Shown here piece by piece: positions 1 to 7,700 of a stretch of DNA of 15,978 nt (its first letter is position 1; each line of letters begins with the position of its first letter). The translations under genes were made by a program, and so were the position numbers. The DNA comes from Pseudolabrys sp. Its GTDB lineage: Bacteria > Pseudomonadota > Alphaproteobacteria > Rhizobiales > Xanthobacteraceae. The stretch covers positions 1 through 15,978 of the forward strand of contig JAFAQJ010000338.1 in the NCBI GenBank assembly GCA_019246455.1, read 5' to 3'. A model generated the notes under the pieces. It was not told the DNA's origin and did no database searches. It saw only the letters and a list, made by a program, of their open reading frames with translations.

Positions 1-2
1 TG

Positions 3-1013
3 GAACGCCTGCTGATCGCCGTCGACGACAGTTCGAACGGCAAATTTATGAGCCGCGTTGCCGGCACCATTGCCGGCACGCATGGGATGCCGACCACCGT
101 GCTTCATATTACCGATACGACCGATTCTGAGAAAAAAACCACGAGTAAGGAAAAGGACGCAGCAAACAAACGAACGGATGCAACCGCCGCCGCGGCGGCG
201 AAGGCCGACGTCAAGAAGTCGCCGCCGAAATCGCGTGCAAAATCGGCAAAGCGGGGGAAATCGGCCAAGGATCGCCCGCCAAAAGACCGGCCAGCAGAGA
301 CCAAAGCCGAGCACGCGGGCGAACAGGTCCAAGCCGCAGCCGAGCAGATCAAATCGGAGCAGAACGCCGAAGAGCACCCCGACGCCGATGTAGATGTGAC
401 CACCAAGGTCCATGATCGTCCTGATCCCGACGTTGTCGCCGAGGAGGCCGCGAAAGGCTACGACCTCATGATGATCGGTCTGGAAAAGACGACCGCTCGC
501 GGCAACGAGTTTCACGAGGCGGTGACCAAGCTGGCCGTTTGTTTTGAGGGGCCGGTCGCGATCAGCGCCACTCGCGGCGCGCTCGATAACAATCCTGACG
601 GCAAGCTCAGCATTTTGGTGCCCGTCAATGGCACGGAAGCGGCGCGGCGCGGCGCGGAATTCGGGATTGCTTTGGCTCGAGCCAACAAGGCGCCCCTCAG
701 CCTGCTTTACGTTGCCCAACGCAATGCCCCGCGACATGGACGACTGCATCGCGCCATCCGCTCCCGACAACACGAAGAGGCCATCTTGAAGGATATCGTT
801 CGGATCGCAGAGAGTTACAACATGAGTATCCGCACCGCCATCGTGGCGGATGCCACAGCCGACAAGGCGATACTCAAACAGGCGGAACGCGGACGAGCGA
901 ACCTGGTCGTCATGGGGGTCGGTCGCCGGCCCGGCGACAAGCTTTATTTCGGCGAAACCGCCGCCGCCTTGCTTGAAAACGCGGAATGTTCGCTGCTGTT
1001 CGTCGGCAGCTAG
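3..1013 (+). CDS. C-terminal part of a protein with two universal stress (Usp) domains, 5' end outside window
   Basis: The reading frame is open to the window edge, so the 5' end is missing; 336 residues are visible. Fifteen codons upstream of the first ATG (position 48) encode [15 protein letters not shown], the normal first strand and helix of a Usp domain, so that ATG is internal. Two Usp-like units follow. The first is split by about 90 residues rich in Lys, Ala, Arg and Glu (visible residues about 41-131) before resuming at '[15 protein letters not shown]'. The second spans about residues 201-336 and ends in '[18 protein letters not shown]', a degenerate form of the G-2x-G-9x-G(S/T) nucleotide-binding loop. 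Such tandem Usp domains are found at the C-terminus of some cation/proton antiporters, and the immediate start in a Usp strand fits that. This is inference, because no membrane part is in view. The stop overlaps the stop of parC on the other strand. Confidence 0.8.
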   Translation, partial: ERLLIAVDDSSNGKFMSRVAGTIAGTHGMPTTVLHITDTTDSEKKTTSKEKDAANKRTDATAAAAAKADVKKSPPKSRAKSAKRGKSAKDRPPKDRPAETKAEHAGEQVQAAAEQIKSEQNAEEHPDADVDVTTKVHDRPDPDVVAEEAAKGYDLMMIGLEKTTARGNEFHEAVTKLAVCFEGPVAISATRGALDNNPDGKLSILVPVNGTEAARRGAEFGIALARANKAPLSLLYVAQRNAPRHGRLHRAIRSRQHEEAILKDIVRIAESYNMSIRTAIVADATADKAILKQAERGRANLVVMGVGRRPGDKLYFGETAAALLENAECSLLFVGS

Positions 1014-3298
1014 CTTTCGGTCTTCTGCTCGCCGCCGTTCTTCGCTGCAATCACCGGCGGCGCGAATTTGAGATTGGTGAGAAATCGGTCGGGCTTGATG
1101 CGCCCGGCGTCGCCGCGATTGCCGCGCCAGACTTTCAGGTCCTTCATGCTCTGCGTAAAGCTGCGGCCGGCCGTGTCCGTCCAGGTTAAGCCTTCATCTG
1201 CCGTGAAAGTCGTCACGTCCGACAAGCCGCCATCCTTGTAGCGCTGCAGCCGCACGCCGCGTCCGCGCGTCATCTCCGGGACATCCTTGAGATCGAAAAT
1301 CACCATTTTGCGGTTTTCACCGACCGCGGCAACCAGCTCGCCCGATACGATGGCAAGCGCGTGGGCTTTGGCGCCCTTGAGATTGAGGACCTGCTTGCCC
1401 TTGCGGGTCGTCGCCAGCACCTCATTTTCCGCCACGACAAAACCATTGCCATCCGACGCTGCAACCAAAAACTTGCGGCCGCCCTGGAATGCCATCGCTG
1501 CCACGATCTCAGCATCCTGTTCGAGGTCAATTGAAAGACGAACCGGCTCGCCGTGCCCGCGGCCACCCGGCAGCTTCGAGGCATCGAGGGTGTAGAATTT
1601 GCCGTTGCCGGCGAACAACAGCACTTTCGTCGTGGACTCGGTCGGGAACGCAAATTGCAACGCGTCGTCGGTTTTGAAGGCGACGCCCGACAGATCGGTG
1701 ACGTGGCCCCGGAGAGCGCGGATCCAGCCCTTCTCGGACACCACAACGGTGATCGGTTCGCGCACCACCATCGCTTCTTCTATCGCTGCCTCGTCATGCT
1801 CGGGCGCTTCGCCGAATCCAGTGCGGCGCTTGCCAAGCGCGGTCTTGGGTCCAAATTTGTCGCGGACTTCTTTGATCTGCTCCGAGATCGCCTTCCATTG
1901 CTTTGCGGTGGAGCCGATGAGCGCCCTGATGTCTTTCAGCTCATTGCGAAGCGACTTGTCCTCGGCCTTGATCTCCATCTCTTCCAGTTTGCGCAAATTA
2001 CGCAGACGCATGTTGAGGATAGCATCAGCCTGAACGTCGGACAGCTTGAAGGTCTTCATGAGGACGGGCTTGGGCTCGTCCTCGCGCCGAATAATTTTGA
2101 TGACCTTATCGAGATTGAGGTAGGCGACGAGATAGCCACCGAGCACTTCAAGCCGGTGCTCGATCTGCGCGATGCGATATTTCGAACGTCGCAACAGCAC
2201 GTCGCGGCGATGGTCGAGCCATTCGCGCAAAGCTTCAGCAAGCCCGAGCACTTTCGGCAACCGGCCCTTGACCAGCACATTGAGATTGAGCGGAATGCGA
2301 CTCTCAAGCTCGGTGAGCTTGAACAGCGATTCCATCAGAAGCTCAGCGTCGACAGTTCGCGACCGCGGCTCGATAACGAGGCGAATATCTTCCGCGGATT
2401 CGTCGCGCACGTCCGCGACCAGCGGCAGCTTTTTCTCGTTGAGAAGGTCGGCGATCCTTTCGACGAGCCGCGACTTCTGCACCAGCCAGGGGACCTCCGT
2501 GATCACGACCTGATACGTCCCCCGCCCGGTGTCTTCCTTGTGCCAGCGCGCGCGCACACGGAACGAGCCGCGACCGGTTGTGTAAGCTTCGCCGATTTCG
2601 GCCTTGGTATCGACGACAATGCCGCCGGTCGGGAAGTCCGGACCGGGCACATATTTCAGCAATGTCCGACTGCGGGCATTCGGATTGTCGATCAGAAACA
2701 ATGCCGCCTCGCACAGCTCGGCGGCATTGTGCGGCGGGATCGAGGTCGCCATGCCGACAGCGATGCCTTGCGAACCATTGGCAAGAAGATTGGGGAAGGC
2801 CGCCGGCAAGACCACCGGCTCCTGATTGGCACCGTCATAGCTTGGGCGGAATTCGACCGCGTCTTCATCGATACCGTCGATTAAAAGCCGCGCGACTTCG
2901 GTCAGCCGGCTCTCCGTGTAACGCATCGCCGCCGCGTTATCGCCGTCGATATTGCCGAAATTACCTTGGCCGTCGATCAGCGGGTAGCGCTGCGCGAAAT
3001 CCTGGGCGAGCCGGACCATGGCGTCGTAAATCGCCTGGTCGCCGTGCGGATGGAAATTGCCCATCACGTCGCCGACCACTTTCGCGGATTTCTTGAAGGC
3101 GGCGCCGGGGTCAAGCCGTAGTATGCGCATACCGTAAAGGATGCGGCGGTGCACCGGCTTGAGGCCGTCGCGCGCATCCGGCAGCGCGCGGTTCATGATG
3201 GTGGAGAGCGCGTAAGCGAGATAGCGCTCCTCCAGCGCTTCCCGCAGTGCAATCTGCTGCACGTCCGACGGCTCTGGTGGAATCAGTCGTTTTCCCAT
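1010..3298 (-). CDS. parC: DNA topoisomerase IV subunit A
   Basis: ParC is the DNA-cleaving subunit of topoisomerase IV, which with ParE decatenates sister chromosomes. At 762 residues it has the family's usual length. The winged-helix/tower core runs to about residue 480. The active-site pair is Arg126-Tyr127 in 'AMRYTESRL', and the quinolone-determining segment is '[15 protein letters not shown]' (residues 80-94). About residues 500-740 form the C-terminal beta-pinwheel; it carries '[14 protein letters not shown]' rather than a full GyrA box QRRGGKG, which argues for ParC over GyrA. The start '[10 protein letters not shown]' fits alphaproteobacterial ParC; an AGGAG lies only 2 nt upstream of the ATG, an unusually short spacing. 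Gln88 replaces the serine of E. coli ParC Ser80/GyrA Ser83, while Asp92 matches GyrA Asp87. The gene appears monocistronic, with the small secreted-protein pair divergent from it. Confidence 0.96.
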   Translation of the reverse strand: MGKRLIPPEPSDVQQIALREALEERYLAYALSTIMNRALPDARDGLKPVHRRILYGMRILRLDPGAAFKKSAKVVGDVMGNFHPHGDQAIYDAMVRLAQDFAQRYPLIDGQGNFGNIDGDNAAAMRYTESRLTEVARLLIDGIDEDAVEFRPSYDGANQEPVVLPAAFPNLLANGSQGIAVGMATSIPPHNAAELCEAALFLIDNPNARSRTLLKYVPGPDFPTGGIVVDTKAEIGEAYTTGRGSFRVRARWHKEDTGRGTYQVVITEVPWLVQKSRLVERIADLLNEKKLPLVADVRDESAEDIRLVIEPRSRTVDAELLMESLFKLTELESRIPLNLNVLVKGRLPKVLGLAEALREWLDHRRDVLLRRSKYRIAQIEHRLEVLGGYLVAYLNLDKVIKIIRREDEPKPVLMKTFKLSDVQADAILNMRLRNLRKLEEMEIKAEDKSLRNELKDIRALIGSTAKQWKAISEQIKEVRDKFGPKTALGKRRTGFGEAPEHDEAAIEEAMVVREPITVVVSEKGWIRALRGHVTDLSGVAFKTDDALQFAFPTESTTKVLLFAGNGKFYTLDASKLPGGRGHGEPVRLSIDLEQDAEIVAAMAFQGGRKFLVAASDGNGFVVAENEVLATTRKGKQVLNLKGAKAHALAIVSGELVAAVGENRKMVIFDLKDVPEMTRGRGVRLQRYKDGGLSDVTTFTADEGLTWTDTAGRSFTQSMKDLKVWRGNRGDAGRIKPDRFLTNLKFAPPVIAAKNGGEQKTES

Positions 3299-3448
3299 GG
3301 CTCCTGCCTACTGCCTGTCACCGCCATGAACAAGCGATGAACGCGGCGGCCATGAGTTCTTCCAAATCTTTCAGCTATTTATTGAACCATCGAGCGTCGG
3401 CTTCGTTGTCCGGTGCTCAGGGAAATGCCTGAACAGAGGGAAATTGAA

Positions 3449-3709
3449 ATGCGCCAACTCACACTCGCTTTCACCACGGCCGCCGCTGTTCTGGCGGCCG
3501 GCGCGCTTGCGCCAGCAACCGCCAGCGCGATGACGTTTTCGTCTCCCGCCGCGATCGAAGCGGCGGTCGATGCAACATCCCTGTCGCAAAATGTCGCCTA
3601 TGTCTGTAACCGCGTCTGGCGATGCGGACCTTATGGCTGCGGCTGGCGTCGGGCTTGCTACTGGACCCGCGGCCCGGGCTGGCGTTATCGCCGCTGGCAT
3701 CGCTGGTAG
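3449..3709 (+). CDS. small secreted Cys/Arg/Trp-rich protein, first of a tandem paralogous pair
   Basis: I do not recognise a named family. The 86-residue product has a basic start (MRQ), a hydrophobic alanine-rich core and an ASA site near residue 27, so it is probably exported by Sec. The mature part is about 59 residues and ends in an Arg/Trp/Tyr/Gly-rich tail (GWRYRRWHRW). Its core is C-NRVWR-CGPYGC-GWRRA-C, four cysteines spaced C-x5-CGPYxC-x5-C, the same pattern as the next gene. I chose the ATG at 3449 because AGAGGG (3435-3440) lies 8 nt upstream and the signal peptide begins there; an in-frame upstream codon at 3413 would add 12 charged residues before it. Paired cysteines in an exported protein suggest disulfides. 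The role is unknown; envelope, nucleic-acid or metal binding are guesses. Confidence 0.75.
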   Translation: MRQLTLAFTTAAAVLAAGALAPATASAMTFSSPAAIEAAVDATSLSQNVAYVCNRVWRCGPYGCGWRRACYWTRGPGWRYRRWHRW

Positions 3710-3774
3710 ACGCTGAAAGAAAAACGGTCCGGCGTCCATTCCGGACACAGAAGAATCTTAACAGGAGGAACTCG

Positions 3775-3990
3775 ATGCGCCTTTTCCTTTATTCCACCAT
3801 CCTCGCGGCCGGCCTCGGCCTTGCCGTAACAGGCAGCTCGCAAGCGGCCGGCTTTAGCGGCAGCGCTGTAAAACAGGCTGCGCAGTCCACTAGCGCGGTT
3901 GAAAACGTGCAGTGGCGGCGTTGCCGCATGGTGCGGACCTGTGGTCCATATCGCTGCCGCGTCGTGCGTGTCTGTCGCGGTCGCTGGTAA
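3775..3990 (+). CDS. small secreted Cys/Arg-rich protein, second of a tandem paralogous pair
   Basis: The product is 71 residues. It has a signal peptide (MRLFLYSTILAAGLGLAVTG, cleavage probably after SSQAA near residue 25) and a mature part of about 46 residues. The start is fixed by a full AGGAGG (3763-3768) 6 nt upstream of the ATG. The core C-RMVRT-CGPYRC-RVVRV-C matches the upstream gene in cysteine count, spacing and the central GPY. The segment before the first cysteine also aligns: 'AVKQAAQSTSAVENV' against 'AIEAAVDATSLSQNV'. The two genes are 65 bp apart and probably co-transcribed, ending at the terminator at 4011-4041. The mature chain is strongly basic. The function is not known to me; the strong ribosome-binding site hints at good expression. 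Confidence 0.75.
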   Translation: MRLFLYSTILAAGLGLAVTGSSQAAGFSGSAVKQAAQSTSAVENVQWRRCRMVRTCGPYRCRVVRVCRGRW

Positions 3991-4010
3991 TTCGGCACAA
4001 AATAATAACG

Positions 4011-4041
4011 AACGGCCCGGCCACGCGCCGGGCCGTTTTTT
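4011..4041 (+). terminator. intrinsic terminator shared by the small-protein pair and convergent recO
   Basis: A perfect 10-bp stem AACGGCCCGG (4011-4020) / CCGGGCCGTT (4028-4037) with a 7-nt loop is followed on the + strand by six T residues (4036-4041). It starts 21 nt after the stop of the second small gene. On the - strand the same stem is followed by a TTATTATTTT run, so it may also stop recO transcripts. The recO stop codon TAA (4042-4040) lies inside the + strand T-tract. Confidence 0.88.
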
Positions 4042-4774
4042 ATGCCACGCTTGGTAGAGCTCGGCCGATTGCAGTGATAAAGTGCGCACGAGCGTCGGAG
4101 AACGCGATTTGCCGCGGCTCGAGCACGTGGCGTTCAAGAAAATAGCCGGTCAAGGCAAATCCTGCACCGAGTTCGACATCCGTCGGCGTGACCGCCCCAT
4201 CGCGTAAAAAGTCCGGCAACTGAAGAAGCTTGTCGCGCCACGGCTCGCCCGCCTCGCGTGATACGGCGCGACCTGATTTGGGCGAAACGTAAACGAGACC
4301 GTCTTTCACTCCGGTCGAAGCACAGGACTCCAGGTCGAGCCCAAACCCCAGTTCCGAGAGTAGATAAAGCTCGAAGCGCGCGACCATCGCGGCAACCGCC
4401 GCTGCATCGTCAAGCCGGTCGAGGATTGCAACAAGATCATCATACAACGCCGGGTGTGGGTCGCGTTCCGGCAAAAGACGAACGAGCGCGCCCAAGTGGG
4501 TCACGCCAAAAACAGCATGCGGCGCGGCAAACACTATGGCGGTACGCAACCGTAGAGGTTCGACACTGTAATTGCCGAGGTGCTCGTCGAGCCGCGCCCG
4601 CCAAGTCGCGGTCACGCTATTGCCTGCTTGCAGTACCGGCTTGAGCCGCGATCCAAAGCCGCCGCGCACCATGCCGAGGTGACGGCCGTGCGCGCGGGTC
4701 ATCAGTTCGGCAATGGCGTTGACCTCGCCATGCCGTTTGACGCCCAGCACGATCCCATCATCGGTCCATTGCAT
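4040..4774 (-). CDS. recO: DNA repair protein RecO
   Basis: RecO acts with RecF and RecR to load RecA on SSB-covered single-stranded gaps. The 244-residue length is normal. An N-terminal OB-fold (about residues 1-80, '[21 protein letters not shown]') precedes the helical RecO_C part. The segment '[24 protein letters not shown]' sits where other RecO proteins carry a CxxC zinc site; only one cysteine is present here, as I recall for alphaproteobacterial RecO. The gene is last in the operon, 12 bp after era. The best ribosome-binding site, AAAGGAG (4796-4790), is formed by the last two era codons, 15 nt from the ATG, and could be masked by a small GGAG/CTCC hairpin, so translation is probably coupled to era. 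Confidence 0.93.
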   Translation of the reverse strand: MQWTDDGIVLGVKRHGEVNAIAELMTRAHGRHLGMVRGGFGSRLKPVLQAGNSVTATWRARLDEHLGNYSVEPLRLRTAIVFAAPHAVFGVTHLGALVRLLPERDPHPALYDDLVAILDRLDDAAAVAAMVARFELYLLSELGFGLDLESCASTGVKDGLVYVSPKSGRAVSREAGEPWRDKLLQLPDFLRDGAVTPTDVELGAGFALTGYFLERHVLEPRQIAFSDARAHFITAIGRALPSVA

Positions 4775-4786
4775 CGATTCTGGAGT

Positions 4787-5695
4787 CTACTCCTTTGGAA
4801 ACTCCAATCCCATCGCGCGATAGCGCTCCGGGTCCTCGCCCCAGCCTTCCCTCACTTTGACGAACAGAAACAGATGAACCGGCGCCTCCACGACTGCCGC
4901 GATGTCCTTGCGAGCCGCCTCACCGATCGCCTTAATCGTCTGTCCGCCTTTGCCAAGCACAATCTTGCGCTGGCTTTCGCGTTCTACATAGATCGTCTGC
5001 TCGATGCGAACAGCGCCGCCGCGCAAATCCTTCCATTGCTCGGTTTCCACGGTGGAATGATATGGCAACTCCTGATGCAACCGGTCGAACAGCTTTTCGC
5101 GGGTAATTTCAGCGGCGAGTTGGCGCATTGGAGCGTCCGACATCTGATCGGCTGGATAAAGCCATGGACCCTCGGGAACGTGCTGCGCCAACCACCTCTT
5201 CAGATCCATCACGCCATCGCCGGTCAGCGCGGAAATCATGAATATCTTTTCAAATGTCGCCTTGTTGGATGCCGCGGTCGCCAGGTTCAGCAACTGCGGT
5301 TTTGCTACTGTGTCGATCTTATTAAGGATCAGAAGTTTAGGCTGACGAACTTCGCCAAGCCGGTCGAGAATCGATTCGACTTCTTCGTCGACTCCCTTCC
5401 CGGCGTCGACCAGCACGGCGACGAAATCCGCGTCATGCGCGCCGGCCCAAGCCGTTATGACCATCGCACGGTCTAGCCTGCGCTTCGGAGAAAAAATGCC
5501 CGGCGTATCGACAAAAACAAGTTGCGATGAGCCGTCAACGGCGATGCCGCGGATCAAGGCACGCGTCGTTTGCACCTTGCGCGAAACGATCGTCACTTTC
5601 GAGCCGACCAACACATTAAGCAAGGTAGATTTGCCGGCGTTTGGCGCTCCGATGAGCGCGACAAACCCACAGCGCGTGGCTCCGGTCTCAACCAT
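4787..5695 (-). CDS. era: GTPase Era (ribosome biogenesis)
   Basis: Era binds the 3' end of 16S rRNA through a KH domain and supports 30S maturation. With the ATG at 5695 it is 302 residues, the usual length. The G1 loop is GAPNAGKS (16-23), G2 lies around TTR (43-45), G3 is DTPG (63-66), G4 is NKID (125-128) and G5 is SAL (155-157). The type-II KH domain has GKGG at 248-251. A longer reading from 5785 would add 30 Arg/Cys-rich residues unlike Era and overlap rnc by about 100 bp, so I rejected it. The chosen start overlaps the rnc stop by 8 bp. No strong Shine-Dalgarno is seen (only GGACAAG), which fits translational coupling. rnc-era-recO is a classic bacterial gene order. Confidence 0.95.
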   Translation of the reverse strand: MVETGATRCGFVALIGAPNAGKSTLLNVLVGSKVTIVSRKVQTTRALIRGIAVDGSSQLVFVDTPGIFSPKRRLDRAMVITAWAGAHDADFVAVLVDAGKGVDEEVESILDRLGEVRQPKLLILNKIDTVAKPQLLNLATAASNKATFEKIFMISALTGDGVMDLKRWLAQHVPEGPWLYPADQMSDAPMRQLAAEITREKLFDRLHQELPYHSTVETEQWKDLRGGAVRIEQTIYVERESQRKIVLGKGGQTIKAIGEAARKDIAAVVEAPVHLFLFVKVREGWGEDPERYRAMGLEFPKE

Positions 5696-6404
5696 CAAGC
5701 TTGTCCGCGCGCACGCCTTCGCGCGACAACATGGCTGCGGCAGCGGCTTGTTCCGCCGCCCGTTTTGACGAGCCGATGCCTTCAACCGGGGTACGATTTG
5801 GTAGCATCACAGCAACCTTGAATTGCGGATCGTGATGCGGCCCGGTGCGGGCAACCTCTTTATAGGTCGGCGTCGAGAGGCCACGTGCCTGCGCCCATTC
5901 TTGAAGCATTGTTTTTGGATCGCGCAGCGGACGCAGCGGTTTGAGCATGCGCTCTCTCCAGAATCGTTCGATCAATGCCGCAGCCGGTTTGTAACCGCCG
6001 TCGACAAACACAGCGCCGACTAACGCTTCGCAGGCATCCGCCAATATCGTCGTGCGCAAGCGGCCGCCGGCATGAGATTCAGAACTGCCCAGCTTGAGCG
6101 CAGGACCAAGATCCATCGCTCGAGCAACGTCCGCACAGGCATCTTTGCGCACCAAGTCCGCCAAGCGCCGCGATAATTCACCCTCATTCGCCTTCGGAAA
6201 CGTCCGGAACAGCATTTCCGAAATCACCAGGCCGAGCACGTGATCGCCGAGAAATTCGAGACGCTGATAGCTCGCAACCCGATTTTGCACCCCGCCCGAA
6301 AGGGCTGAAATGTGGGTCAAAGCGCGCTCAAGCAACGCCTTGTCGGCGAAGCGATGACCGATGCGTTCTTCAAGTTCGGTTCTGTCTTTGGCCTTGCGGC
6401 TCAT
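5688..6404 (-). CDS. rnc: ribonuclease III
   Basis: RNase III cuts double-stranded RNA, including the rRNA precursor, using Mg2+. The 238 residues comprise a catalytic endonuclease domain (about 8-150) with signature 'QRLEFLGDHVL' (47-57) and a C-terminal dsRNA-binding domain (about 158-228) ending in 'GSSKRAAEQAAA'. Acidic residues matching E. coli Glu41, Asp45, Asp114 and Glu117 are present as Glu50, Asp54, Asp123 and Glu126. The position of E. coli Glu38 is Gln47, which I recall as common in Rhizobiales. The ATG directly follows the lepB stop (TAAATG on the minus strand) and has no clear ribosome-binding site, so it is likely translated by coupling. Confidence 0.95.
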   Translation of the reverse strand: MSRKAKDRTELEERIGHRFADKALLERALTHISALSGGVQNRVASYQRLEFLGDHVLGLVISEMLFRTFPKANEGELSRRLADLVRKDACADVARAMDLGPALKLGSSESHAGGRLRTTILADACEALVGAVFVDGGYKPAAALIERFWRERMLKPLRPLRDPKTMLQEWAQARGLSTPTYKEVARTGPHHDPQFKVAVMLPNRTPVEGIGSSKRAAEQAAAAAMLSREGVRADKLDG

Positions 6405-7157
6405 TTATCTGACGATCGAGAACAATCGGCCCCACCGCACAGAAACCGGCCAGCGCCAGAATTCCCACGCTCGCTCGCCCTCATAGACCGAGAAAAAGAT
6501 CATTTGGGCGCGACCGACGATGTTCTCGAAGGGAACGGTACCGACCTGCGAGAAACGGCTGTCGGTCGAATTGTCCCGATTGTCGCCCATCATGAAGTAT
6601 TCGCCGGACGGCACAGTGTAGACCTGCGTGTTGTCGGCAAAGCCGTTATCGACCAGATCGAGCGTGTAATAGCTGATGCCGTTCGGCAGCGTCTCCTTCC
6701 AGCGCTTGACGGCCTGCACCGGCACGCCCTCTTCTGTCTCGATGAAATCCTCGGCGCGCTCGCGTTTGACTGGCGTGCCGTTGATATGCAGAACACCGTC
6801 GATCATTTGAACCTTGTCGCCGGGAAGCCCGATCACCCGCTTGATGTAATCGGTCGATGTGTCCTTCGGCAGCCGGAACACGACAACGTCGCCGCGATTG
6901 GGTTCGGACCCAAAAATCCGTCCCGAGAAAATTGGCGGCGAAAACGGCAGCGAAAAGTGGCTATAACCGTAGGAATATTTTGAAACAAAGAGATAATCGC
7001 CGACCAGCAGCGTGGCCTTCATGGAGCCGGACGGAATATTGAAGGGCTGAAAGAAAACCGTGCGGATCACGAGCGCAATCAGCAGGGCATGAATAATGAC
7101 GCGGATCGTTTCGCCAACGCCGCCTTCTTTTTTCTTTGTCGTAGATGTCACGGTCAT
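6405..7157 (-). CDS. lepB: signal peptidase I
   Basis: LepB removes signal peptides from exported proteins at the periplasmic face of the inner membrane. The 250-residue form starting at 7157 (MTVTSTTKKK) has one membrane segment (about 18-36), then the catalytic Ser45 in 'PSGSM' and the general base Lys106 in 'DYIKRVIGLPGD'. The box 'MGDNRDNSTDSR' follows near the C-terminus. The ATG at 7157 has AGAGG a few nt upstream and matches the usual rhizobial start; reading from 7232 would add 25 residues with no family counterpart. The gene lies 129 bp after acpS and directly abuts rnc. It may process the two secreted small proteins and the lytic transglycosylase of this window, like any Sec substrate. 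Confidence 0.95.
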   Translation of the reverse strand: MTVTSTTKKKEGGVGETIRVIIHALLIALVIRTVFFQPFNIPSGSMKATLLVGDYLFVSKYSYGYSHFSLPFSPPIFSGRIFGSEPNRGDVVVFRLPKDTSTDYIKRVIGLPGDKVQMIDGVLHINGTPVKRERAEDFIETEEGVPVQAVKRWKETLPNGISYYTLDLVDNGFADNTQVYTVPSGEYFMMGDNRDNSTDSRFSQVGTVPFENIVGRAQMIFFSVYEGERAWEFWRWPVSVRWGRLFSIVR

Positions 7158-7238
7158 CGGCCTCTCGTCCTTGCACAATTCATGTGCGCGCCCCGCGTTC
7201 TTGTAACTGTCTATGTCCTGAGGCGCAATCAAGGCCGC

Positions 7239-7258
7239 GCTTGTTCAGCCTAACAAGC
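7239..7258. repeat. 7-bp inverted repeat between acpS and lepB
   Basis: GCTTGTT (7239-7245) and AACAAGC (7252-7258) are perfect inverted arms around a 6-nt loop, in the 129-bp gap between the acpS stop and the lepB start. No T-run follows on the minus strand, so it does not look like a terminator. It could be an operator or an RNA processing hairpin. The rest of the gap shows nothing I can name. Confidence 0.4.
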
Positions 7259-7286
7259 CACTGAGTTTACAGCCGATATTCTCGCG

Positions 7287-7700
7287 TCACGTTACTGTCG
7301 TGCCGGCCGGCACTGCGGAGATGATGACAATGGCCTGGGCCATCGGACCTTCATCCGACAGCGACAGATTGATCTGCGGCTCGAACCCGCGAGGCGTGAT
7401 GGCCTCGAGCCGCTTAAGGGCACCGCCAGTGAGCCGCATGGTCGGGCAACCGGATGGCAGATTGACGACACCCATGTCACGCCACCATACGCCTCGCCGA
7501 ATTCCCGTGCCGAGCGCCTTTGCGCATGCTTCTTTGGCAGCAAACCGCTTGGCGTAGGTCTCAACGCGATTCTTGCGCCGCTCCGCTTTGGTACGCTCGG
7601 TGTCAGTGAAAATCCGTTCGAGAAAACGTTCGCCGTGGCGCTCAATCACTTTCGCGATTCGGCGCGCATCCGTGGTGTCAGAGCCGATACCAAGGATCAT
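7287..7700 (-). CDS. acpS: holo-[acyl-carrier-protein] synthase
   Basis: AcpS transfers 4'-phosphopantetheine from CoA to the serine of acyl carrier protein, switching on fatty acid synthesis. It is 137 residues. The N-terminal motif '[12 protein letters not shown]' carries Asp8 and '[15 protein letters not shown]' carries Glu57, the two magnesium ligands of the family. The C-terminal part '[18 protein letters not shown]' is the usual last strands, with Ser-Asp where SHD is most common. The ATG overlaps the pdxJ stop in an ATGA, indicating translational coupling; pdxJ-acpS-lepB is a conserved proteobacterial order. Confidence 0.94.
   Translation of the reverse strand: MILGIGSDTTDARRIAKVIERHGERFLERIFTDTERTKAERRKNRVETYAKRFAAKEACAKALGTGIRRGVWWRDMGVVNLPSGCPTMRLTGGALKRLEAITPRGFEPQINLSLSDEGPMAQAIVIISAVPAGTTVT

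Noticed and set aside
1553..2884. 443-codon open frame on the + strand opposite parC
   Set aside because: It lies wholly antisense to the secure parC gene, its translation has no recognisable domain, and long antisense frames are expected from GC-rich codon bias.
3727..3746. GTCCGG/CCGGAC stem between the two small genes as a terminator
   Set aside because: The stem is only 6 bp with no T-run after it; the real terminator is at 4011-4041. It may still be an RNA processing hairpin.
3371..3748. Minus-strand open frame of 125 codons opposite the first small secreted-protein gene
   Set aside because: It lacks a signal peptide or ribosome-binding site, while the plus-strand gene has both and a paralogue next to it.
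4580..5476. 298-codon open frame on the + strand opposite recO and era
   Set aside because: It is antisense to two well-supported genes and crosses their junction, with no protein family signature.
5688..5785. Longer era reading starting at 5785
   Set aside because: The extra 30 residues are Arg/Cys-rich, lie inside the rnc dsRNA-binding domain in another frame and are not part of Era; the ATG at 5695 gives the family length.
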